Below, piece by piece: positions 7,964 through 14,470 of a stretch of 35,550 nt of DNA. This stretch comes from an uncultured Prevotellaceae bacterium (GTDB taxonomy: Bacteria; Bacteroidota; Bacteroidia; Bacteroidales; Bacteroidaceae). The DNA lies in contig ONLU01000026.1 of NCBI GenBank assembly GCA_900318795.1, positions 1 to 35,550 of the forward strand. Direction: 5' to 3'. The notes under the pieces are model-generated. The model was not told the DNA's origin. It was given only the letters and a program-made list of their open reading frames with translations, and ran no database searches. The stretch's first letter is position 1; every line of letters begins with the position of its first letter. The position numbers and the translations under genes are program-made.

Positions 7964-9080
7964 TCAGTTTCTTATAATAACGCAACGGAGCGCTATTTGT
8001 CATCTGCGGATGCACTATCTGTATGAAGTCGCTCAGCAGCCAGTCAGGACGGAATGGCGACTCCTCGTAGAACAGCGACTGCTCCACGTTGCATCCGTAG
8101 ACATTGCGTGTCTTGAAAGGTTTGAGCTGGGCATAGCCATGATGGTCGCTCAGCAGTTCACGGTAGTTCTGCTCATGGTCGCTCGAGTAGCGATACATCC
8201 ACACCTCGCAGTCTCCGGCACGCTCCAGCACCGTCTCGAAAGGCAGCGACAACGACCCAGAGTGGTCGTCGTCAGCCCACGGATAGCGTCCGCCGGCGTC
8301 CTTGACCATCTGGCCGATGGTGCTGCGTCCCCCCGGCACATACCATACGGAACCCACTATGCGGTCTATCAGTACCGAGGCACCTTCCCCAGCCTTCCGG
8401 GCTTCCGCCTTCAGCGCCTGGTAGCTGCTGTCGACAACGGCGAACAGGCTGTCCGTCCGGGCTTCCTCGCCGAACAGCATACCATAGAACTTCATCCACT
8501 CCGCCCGAGCCAGCGGCGATGGCTCCATGTACTCTGCGCACTCTACCAGCGGAATGTCTATCTCCTCTACCTTACCATAGCCGCCTGAGTTTTCAAACGG
8601 TGACAGCATGATGATGTCCGGCTTGATGTCCATGATCTTCTCCACCACGGGGTTCAGACCTCCACCACAGTCGGCAATGCGGCCTGCCTTGACCTGTTGC
8701 TGGATGTAGGGAATTTTGATGTACTTCAGGTCGGCTACACCCACAATGTTCTCTCCGTGACCCATGTTGGTCAGCAGCGAACAGTGGACGGTGGTGAAGA
8801 CTGCCGCGCGCTGGACGGGCGTACGGATGATGGTGCCGTGGGGAATACCCTTGGGCACTTCCTGACCGCGCGGCACCAGCACATAGGTGTGTAGCAGCCT
8901 GCCCTTGTGCCAGGGGTTACGAATGTCGGCCACCGTGTAGCCCTGATGGCTCACGATGGTCAGCAGTTTTGAGTACTTCAGCGCCAGCGTGTCGCCATCC
9001 CCCTGCCCGCGGGTACTCTGTCCGCCGCAGGAGGATAGCAGCATGAGGGTTGTCAGTGTCAGAAGCGCATTTCGGAGCAT
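7956..9080 (-). CDS. btuF: BtuF-like substrate-binding lipoprotein (B12)
   Basis: The 374-residue protein is a class III periplasmic binding protein anchored as a lipoprotein: signal peptide with lipobox L-S-S-C, Cys18. The two lobes show typical segments, VVGVADLKYI-like and KIMDIKPDIIMLSPFENSG in the first, and GSVWYVPGGRSTIGQMVKDAGG with a long helix before it in the second. The length is greater than that of E. coli BtuF, but common in Bacteroidetes. It should pass cobalamin from the outer-membrane receptor to the permease encoded just after it. The start at 9080 directly abuts the stop of the btuG-like gene. Confidence 0.87.
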   Translation of the reverse strand: MLRNALLTLTTLMLLSSCGGQSTRGQGDGDTLALKYSKLLTIVSHQGYTVADIRNPWHKGRLLHTYVLVPRGQEVPKGIPHGTIIRTPVQRAAVFTTVHCSLLTNMGHGENIVGVADLKYIKIPYIQQQVKAGRIADCGGGLNPVVEKIMDIKPDIIMLSPFENSGGYGKVEEIDIPLVECAEYMEPSPLARAEWMKFYGMLFGEEARTDSLFAVVDSSYQALKAEARKAGEGASVLIDRIVGSVWYVPGGRSTIGQMVKDAGGRYPWADDDHSGSLSLPFETVLERAGDCEVWMYRYSSDHEQNYRELLSDHHGYAQLKPFKTRNVYGCNVEQSLFYEESPFRPDWLLSDFIQIVHPQMTNSAPLRYYKKLSE

Positions 9081-10238
9081 TTAGTTCATCTTGACGTATT
9101 CAACATCTGTATTGAAAACGATGGCGTTAGGACCTACACCACAGTCGTACGTGTTCAGCAGCGAGCCTGCGGGTGAGTATTCCAGCACATAGCCGTTCGA
9201 CGAGTAGTTGGCATAGCCCGGGCGACTCTCGTTCTCATTATACGAAGCAATGAAGATATTGCCCGTGATGGGGTCTGCCTCAATGACGTTGGGGCTGAAG
9301 AACTTACCCTTCAGACCTGTCGGGAATGTCGACTTCTGTCCCGATACGATGTTGTAGACAAAGAAGTTTTCAGGGATGGTGCCATAGATGGAGTTAACGG
9401 CATAGATATTGGTGCCCATGAATGAGGCATGCGTGCAGTCGAAGAGCGTTGTGGCGCCTGTGGCGGTGACCAGTCGCACTCCGGCTGGGATGTCGCTATA
9501 GTTACCCATGTCGAGCACAAAGACACCCAGATTGCTGACGGCCAGTTCCGTGGGGTTGACAATCAGACTGTTGGTCAGCGGTGTGTCCACCCCCGTCTGC
9601 AGGTCTATACACGAGATGGAGGCCTTTTGGCCCATGCTGTAGTCTGAGTTGGCTACAAACAGTGAGTTGCCAAAGACGTACACGCCCTCAGGATAGCATC
9701 CTGCTGCATAGACCTTGGCCAGCGAGTAGTTCAGCGTGTCTATGGCAGCTACATAACCGTTGCCCGATGTGGTATAGGAATTCCAGTCAGCTTTCGACGA
9801 ACCATAGGTCGATACGAAGATCTTTCCGTCGGCAGCGGTGATGTGGCGGGGATTGAATCCCTGCACCTCGCCAGCCAGCTGTGTCAGCTTGATCTGCTTC
9901 AGCGACATCAGCGTTTTGGCATCCAGCACCTCGATGGTTTGCTCCTCAGTCACTACGACATACATCTTGCTGCCGTAGACTACTGCGTCGTTAGCCGTCA
10001 GACCCAGCTGGCGACCGTTCTTGGCATGAAACTGGTTCTGAGCTGCCGTTTTGGTGGCATAGTCCACATAGGTCACGCTGCTGTTGATGTTGGAACTCTG
10101 GTTACCGCCGCAGATGACATAGGCGCCGTTGGTCACGACCACCGGATAGTACTTGGGCGAGTTGTCCTTGTCGTCACAGGCAGTAAAGAGGGCTGCACTT
10201 GTCAGCATCACTGCCATGATCATTAAATACTTTTTCAT
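9081..10238 (-). CDS. BtuG-like beta-propeller surface lipoprotein
   Basis: The 385-residue lipoprotein (lipobox F-T-A-C, Cys21, then DDKDN, an acidic surface-export-like signal) consists of repeated YncE-like blades: YVDYATKTAAQNQF, KMYVVVTEEQTIEVLDAKT, KIFVSTYG, YVAAIDTLNYSLAKVY, SLFVANSDYSMGQKASISCIDL and NIFIASYNENESR. In Bacteroides, BtuG is a seven-bladed propeller that caps BtuB and binds B12 tightly on the cell surface. The position next to btuB under a cobalamin riboswitch makes the same role likely here. Identity with BtuG as opposed to another DUF5074/YncE protein is inferred from context. A good A-rich ribosome site (AAAAGAAGAAATG) precedes the start. Confidence 0.8.
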   Translation of the reverse strand: MKKYLMIMAVMLTSAALFTACDDKDNSPKYYPVVVTNGAYVICGGNQSSNINSSVTYVDYATKTAAQNQFHAKNGRQLGLTANDAVVYGSKMYVVVTEEQTIEVLDAKTLMSLKQIKLTQLAGEVQGFNPRHITAADGKIFVSTYGSSKADWNSYTTSGNGYVAAIDTLNYSLAKVYAAGCYPEGVYVFGNSLFVANSDYSMGQKASISCIDLQTGVDTPLTNSLIVNPTELAVSNLGVFVLDMGNYSDIPAGVRLVTATGATTLFDCTHASFMGTNIYAVNSIYGTIPENFFVYNIVSGQKSTFPTGLKGKFFSPNVIEADPITGNIFIASYNENESRPGYANYSSNGYVLEYSPAGSLLNTYDCGVGPNAIVFNTDVEYVKMN

Positions 10239-10256
10239 TTCTTCTTTTTTTTATTG

Positions 10257-12275
10257 TTAGAATTTATAATTGATACTTATCTGATAGTTTCTTCCCGGCA
10301 TCGGATAGTTCGCCACTATCTCATACTGCTTGTCGAAGACATTCTTCAGGTCGAACCTGGCTTCCAGCTGGTGGCGATGCCAGCGGAACTGTCGCCAAAG
10401 TGTCGCCCCGCAGTCCGTATAGCCTGCTATGAGTGTCCCCTCATAGTGGTTGTTGTTGGGCCACCGGCTGCTGACGCTGGTACCGTGCAGCGAGACGTTC
10501 ACCCATGGATTCTCGTAGCTCACCGATAGGCTACCCTGATGGCGCGGCATGTAGGCCACCTGATAGCCGTAGGTCGATGCGTCGGGGTTGTTGCGGTCTT
10601 CCACGCGCTGATAGCTGTAACTTCCTGCCACAGCCACCTGATGTCCCTCAGCCACCTGTCGGCTGGCACGCATCGTGGCGTCCAGCCCATAGCTGCGCAC
10701 CTTGTCCAGATTCACACATGTCCATACGAACATGTTTTGCGGCACGGCTACTATCATGTCCTTCACGTGGTTGTAGTATCCGTCCAGCGTTACCGTCAGC
10801 ATGTTGCGCCTGGACAGTGGCGCCGTGTAGGTAACACCCACGTTCAGCTGGTCGGTGCTTTCTGGCTTCAGGTTGGTGGAACCGTAATGGTAGTAGTAGC
10901 TCTCGTTGAAGGTCGGCGAACGGAAGATGTTCTTATATGATGCACGGACATACAGGTCCTGGTCTGCCAGCAACTTGTATGACACCGACAGCGATGGCGA
11001 CAGCCGCTGCATGTTGTCTGCCGAGTTCTGCTGGACATCCTGGCGGGTGGTTGCAGGCATCTCGCTTTGTCCGTTCAGATAGAGCGACAGCAACAGTCGT
11101 ACAATGACCTTCAACCGCCGGCTCTGATACTTGGCCGTAGCGCTCTGCAGCATGGTGTGCCGATAGGGCTTGCCCACCAGTGTGCGCCACGACGAGCCGT
11201 TCAGGTTGTTGAAAGCATAGTCCATCGAGTAGTCCATCGCCCATCGCTCGTCGGGTGTATAGAGCAGCACCGCCGATGAGTATACCTCACGCTGCCAGTA
11301 GCTGGCATCGTTAACCCCACCCTGCATCATGCGGTCCCGATAGACAGACTCTGCCCAGTTGTACTTGGCCAGCCATTTCAGCGACAATTTGTCGTCCCAG
11401 CGCGTCTGGTAGAGCAACTGGCCGAAGGCATTGCGGTCGCGCAGCGCCTCGCCGCTCAAATTGGTGTAGTAGTGTACCTGTCCGGGCAACTGGCGGTCGT
11501 TGTCGTAGTAGTAGAGTTTACCGCTCAAGCGGCTCACCCGGTTCGTCTGATACAGGAAGTTCAGTTCGCCGTGCCAGCTGTTCATCCGGCTGTTGCTGCG
11601 GCGGTCGCTCACCGTTTCATTCCCGTTCTGAATGGAGTACGGATAGTCGTTGTCGGCATAGGTGTATTCTCCCACCAACGAGAAAGCAAACCGGTTGCTC
11701 AGGTTCTGCTCGTAGCGTACAAAGGGACTGATCAGCCCGAACGAGCCCTGCTTCACCTGTGCCGTCAGGTGCGGCCGTGTGTCGTCCGTTCTCATTCGCA
11801 AGGTCTCGATGTTCAGCACGGCAGGTGTCGACGACTGCCGGGCTGGTATGAAGATGTCGTCGTTGTCGCCGATGGTCAGCGACAGGCCCTCCACATTGTC
11901 CAGCGAATAGCGGCTCAAATCTATCTCGCCACTCTGGCACTCCGACAGCATCACCCCGTCGTAGCTCACTCCCGTATGCTTGGTACCAAAGCCCCGCACA
12001 GACACCGTCTTCATACCCCCGGCACCGCCATAGTCACGTAGCGTGATTCCAGGCAACCGGTGCAGCGCATCAGCCATGTCCGTGATGCCCATCGACAGCA
12101 TGTCACGACGATCCAGCAGATGCAGCGGTGCCGTCGACGTCAGCGTGTGCCGGCGCTGCGACTCCGTGACTGTCACCCCCTCCAGCTCGTGCACACGACC
12201 GACTATCGTGTCCGTCTGCGCCATCGCGCAACACGACATAGCCCACAAAGCCAGCAAAGTCATTAACTGTTTCAT
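10257..12275 (-). CDS. btuB: TonB-dependent cobalamin receptor BtuB
   Basis: The 672-residue outer-membrane receptor imports B12 using TonB energy. A signal peptide (MKQLMTLLALWAMSCCAMA, cleavage before Gln20) is followed by a plug domain at about 40-150 with VTVTESQRR, ADALHRLPGITLRDYGG, and TVSVRGFGTKHTGVSYDGV. A 22-strand barrel follows, ending in INYKF with the terminal Phe required for outer-membrane insertion. I use ATG at 12275 because an in-frame ATG at 12416 lies inside the riboswitch and would add a non-signal segment. No carboxypeptidase-like N-terminal extension is present, so it is not a SusC protein. The riboswitch upstream fixes the substrate class. Confidence 0.9.
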   Translation of the reverse strand: MKQLMTLLALWAMSCCAMAQTDTIVGRVHELEGVTVTESQRRHTLTSTAPLHLLDRRDMLSMGITDMADALHRLPGITLRDYGGAGGMKTVSVRGFGTKHTGVSYDGVMLSECQSGEIDLSRYSLDNVEGLSLTIGDNDDIFIPARQSSTPAVLNIETLRMRTDDTRPHLTAQVKQGSFGLISPFVRYEQNLSNRFAFSLVGEYTYADNDYPYSIQNGNETVSDRRSNSRMNSWHGELNFLYQTNRVSRLSGKLYYYDNDRQLPGQVHYYTNLSGEALRDRNAFGQLLYQTRWDDKLSLKWLAKYNWAESVYRDRMMQGGVNDASYWQREVYSSAVLLYTPDERWAMDYSMDYAFNNLNGSSWRTLVGKPYRHTMLQSATAKYQSRRLKVIVRLLLSLYLNGQSEMPATTRQDVQQNSADNMQRLSPSLSVSYKLLADQDLYVRASYKNIFRSPTFNESYYYHYGSTNLKPESTDQLNVGVTYTAPLSRRNMLTVTLDGYYNHVKDMIVAVPQNMFVWTCVNLDKVRSYGLDATMRASRQVAEGHQVAVAGSYSYQRVEDRNNPDASTYGYQVAYMPRHQGSLSVSYENPWVNVSLHGTSVSSRWPNNNHYEGTLIAGYTDCGATLWRQFRWHRHQLEARFDLKNVFDKQYEIVANYPMPGRNYQISINYKF

Positions 12276-12330
12276 TCTTTTTAACCTATCCAATCGCCTA
12301 ACCCCAGAGGCAGATTTATGATATACACCA

Positions 12331-12480
12331 TGCATAAGCAGGTATTCTGACTTCCAGCCCGTCAACGAACGTCTTCCCAATAATATCAGTGACTTATATG
12401 TTCGTGGACAATGCAAAATGGCTGTTTACAGCTGCGGGACAGTTGGGGACTCGCACCCCATTCTCTGACAAATGCGCCTG
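12331..12480 (-). promoter_or_regulatory. Cobalamin riboswitch controlling the btu operon
   Basis: Read on the minus strand, the element contains GAATGGGGTGCGAGTCCCC, then AACTGTCCCGCAGCTGTAA, GTCACTG, TTGGGAAGAC and, at the 3' end, GGAAGTCAGAATACCTGC. These are the conserved blocks of the cobalamin aptamer in the right order. GCAGG at the 5' end pairs with CCTGC at the 3' end to close P1. It begins next to the -7 box and ends 55 bases before the btuB start. Ligand binding should block expression, probably of translation, since no terminator with a T run is seen between it and btuB. Confidence 0.95.
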
Positions 12481-12511
12481 CAAAGGTAGTGCAAATTGTG
12501 CGAATCGCAAA
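12481..12511 (-). promoter_or_regulatory. Promoter of the btu operon
   Basis: On the minus strand TTTG (12508-12511) is followed by 19 bases and TACCTTTG (12481-12488), an exact fit to the Bacteroidetes consensus, directly upstream of the riboswitch. Confidence 0.85.
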
Positions 12512-12629
12512 ACAAATAACCATATTTTTTTGCGCGCTGGAAGTAGGGGGAATAATTGCCGGCATACTTGAATCCTCCCTATTCAGGGGACTTTGCGTAC
12601 TTGTTCTGGTTGACAAATTTCTGAAGTTG

Positions 12630-12659
12630 CAAAGATAGTGAGTTTTCTGAAAGTTTCAA
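12630..12659 (-). promoter_or_regulatory. Possible second, upstream promoter toward the btu operon
   Basis: TTG (12657-12659), 19 bases and TATCTTTG (12630-12637) lie on the minus strand about 150 bases upstream of the main btu promoter. A transcript from here would enter the riboswitch with a longer leader. No gene of credible size starts in between. Confidence 0.45.
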
Positions 12660-12708
12660 GAATGTAAGATTGTAAGGTTTGCATTTGAAATTTTCGTACC
12701 TTTGCATT

Positions 12709-12806
12709 GTCGAAAGATGAGAGTGGGACGAGCGCTCTGGGCACGAAGCACTTGCTATCAGGCCGGATAGAATTTGCAACCTGCCCAGCGCACAAAAACA
12801 CTTCTC
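12709..12806 (+). ncRNA. Candidate structured RNA in the btu-APE intergenic region
   Basis: The 370-base gap between the btu promoter and the acyl ligase gene holds a rod-like set of nested pairings: GAGAGTG (12719-12725) with CACTTCTC (12799-12806, one bulge); GCG (12732-12734) with CGC (12789-12791); CTGGGCA (12737-12743) with TGCCCAG (12782-12788); TTG with CAA; and an apical CTATC/GATAG hairpin (12755-12770). A plus-strand TACCTTTG box at 12697-12704 directly precedes it, but its -33 element is poor and no terminator T run follows. An irregular rod resembles 6S-type RNA, which is a suggestion only. The opposite strand would fold similarly. Confidence 0.35.
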
Positions 12807-12860
12807 GAAAATCGGCAGAAGCGGTAGAATAGCGCGCCAATTATTATCAACCAAAAAAAC

Positions 12861-14189
12861 TTACAAACTCTGATAGTTGTAGTGCGCGCGGTTGATTTTT
12901 CCGTTGAAGGTGCGCTCGATGTGGTCGGTCGTGGCGTACTGTAAGGGCACCTTGTAGTTCTCCAGTCGTGACTTCAGGAAGACGGCGAGTGCCCGCTTGT
13001 CGAGGGGATTGTCACCATTTGTGACGACAAGTAGTTTCAGCGCCTTGCCGGTAATGGGGTGGTCGACGGCCATGCACACGCAGTCCTTGACATTGGGAAA
13101 TGCCAGTGCGGCGTCTTCGACTTCCGTTGGTGCGACCTTGAATCCTCCCACATTGATGACATCGTCCTGTCGTCCCTTGAGGTGGAGCATGCCCTGGTCG
13201 TCTATTTCTCCGATGTCTGATGTGTATAGCACGCCGTCACGCAGCACCGATGCCGTCAGCGCGTCGTCACCCACATAGCCCGTCATCAGCGTGGGACCCA
13301 TGCAAGCAATAAGTCCCTCGGGCGTAATGACGATGCGCGAGTGCTTCATCGGTCTGCCCAGACATCCCGGCAGGCACTGGCCCTCATTGTAGTTATAGGT
13401 GCTGATGATGCCCGTCTCGGTAGAGGCATAAGTATTGTATAGTCGCGTGCGTGGCAGCAACCGGCAGAGTGCCGTCATGTCCGACTGCGCGATGGCAGCC
13501 GCTCCGGTCTCGATGAAGTCCATCTTGTCAGCGAGTGCTGCGAGCCGTTGTGCTCCGAACCGTATGATCATGCGTATGCTGGCTGGCACGAGGAAGGTGG
13601 CCACCTTGGGGGCAGGATAGTCGAAGGCATCGAAGAACGCGTCCAGGTCCTTAAGTCCGTCCACCAGGATGACGGTAGCGCCCTGCATGATGAGCGGCCA
13701 GACCTTGGACAAGCTGCCGATATGATTCAAGGGACCGTTGATGACGAATGCTAGTTCGGGTGTGAAGCCCTGTCCGTCTATCAGGTTCTCGGCGTCGGCC
13801 AGAATGGTCTGATGGCTGATGGCCACCCCCTTTGCCCTGCCCGTTGTGCCTGTGGTGTACAGCACGTCGGCTGTTCCTGCCTGCACCTGATGGCGGCACA
13901 GCATTCCGTTGGCAGCCTGATAGGTCTCCTCAGGCAGGTCTCTCTCCAATGGTGCCGCCACACAGCCTGCCACATGCACGGCAAAATAGTCGACCAGATA
14001 GTCTATGGTCGGTTGTGCCCTCAGACACACGATGTCCCTGGCTCGCCACAGCCCCTTCATATCCTCCACCCTACGGCCGATGCGCTCGTGCAAGCAACGA
14101 TAGGTACATTGTTCGTGCTGGCAGACGATGGCCACCTTGTCCGGACAATTCCTGGCATGTAGCCCAATATACTTCTCCAGCGTTGTCAT
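12861..14189 (-). CDS. Acyl-CoA/acyl-ACP synthetase of the polyene cluster (ApeH-like)
   Basis: This ANL-superfamily adenylating enzyme activates a carboxylic acid, here probably the polyene starter (an aromatic acid in known aryl polyenes), and loads it onto CoA or ACP. The 442 residues are short for the family but normal for cluster-borne ligases. The ATP-binding P-loop YTTGTTGRAKG is at 111-121. YTSDIGEID, then GRQDDVINVGGFKV, form the A7/A8 core, and the conserved C-terminal lysine lies in FNGKINRAH. The ATG overlaps the stop of the ACP gene by four bases, which suggests that this ACP is its partner. It is the last gene of the 20-kb operon. Substrate choice is inferred. Confidence 0.85.
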   Translation of the reverse strand: MTTLEKYIGLHARNCPDKVAIVCQHEQCTYRCLHERIGRRVEDMKGLWRARDIVCLRAQPTIDYLVDYFAVHVAGCVAAPLERDLPEETYQAANGMLCRHQVQAGTADVLYTTGTTGRAKGVAISHQTILADAENLIDGQGFTPELAFVINGPLNHIGSLSKVWPLIMQGATVILVDGLKDLDAFFDAFDYPAPKVATFLVPASIRMIIRFGAQRLAALADKMDFIETGAAAIAQSDMTALCRLLPRTRLYNTYASTETGIISTYNYNEGQCLPGCLGRPMKHSRIVITPEGLIACMGPTLMTGYVGDDALTASVLRDGVLYTSDIGEIDDQGMLHLKGRQDDVINVGGFKVAPTEVEDAALAFPNVKDCVCMAVDHPITGKALKLLVVTNGDNPLDKRALAVFLKSRLENYKVPLQYATTDHIERTFNGKINRAHYNYQSL

Positions 14190-14428
14190 GTTGTCTTCTC
14201 AGCCAGTTTCTTTTCTACCATCGCCACGATGCTGTCCAGCGTCCTGAGGTTCTTGGGTGTAGCATCGGTGGCGTCCAGTCTGATGTCGTAGGTGTCAGAC
14301 AGCATCATCAGGATGGTGGTGACACCCAGCGAGTCGAGTTCGCTGAACAGGAAGTCCGAGTCGAAGTCGACAATGGGTAGAGCCTCTTCAAGCATGGCTC
14401 TGATTTGTTGCTTCATATTCTGTTCCAT
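14186..14428 (-). CDS. Acyl carrier protein 3 of the polyene cluster
   Basis: This 80-residue acidic carrier protein has the phosphopantetheine attachment Ser in ELDSLGVTT (family DSL motif, Ser at about 51), preceded by DFDSDFLF and followed by the recognition helix ILMMLSDTYDIRL. It overlaps the acyl ligase gene by four bases, so it probably carries the activated starter unit. No phosphopantetheinyl transferase gene lies in the window; a housekeeping enzyme must modify it. Confidence 0.88.
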   Translation of the reverse strand: MEQNMKQQIRAMLEEALPIVDFDSDFLFSELDSLGVTTILMMLSDTYDIRLDATDATPKNLRTLDSIVAMVEKKLAEKTT

Positions 14429-14470
14429 AACATTTTCATAAGTAAAGTGCTCATAGACTATCTTTGCTTA

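Noticed and set aside
9081-12275. SusC/SusD-type glycan locus
   Set aside because: The receptor lacks the SusC N-terminal extension, the lipoprotein is a beta-propeller, and a cobalamin riboswitch precedes them.
12276-12416. N-terminal extension of BtuB to an ATG at 12416
   Set aside because: The extension lies within the riboswitch and would bury the signal peptide; ATG at 12275 gives a normal signal peptide.
12386-12616. Minus-strand 76-codon frame upstream of btuB with an AGGGAGGA site before an internal ATG
   Set aside because: Its second half is the cobalamin riboswitch itself and it has no protein-like composition.
12732-12791. The GCG-CTGGGCA/TGCCCAG-CGC stem as a terminator of the polyene operon
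   Set aside because: No T run follows on either strand.
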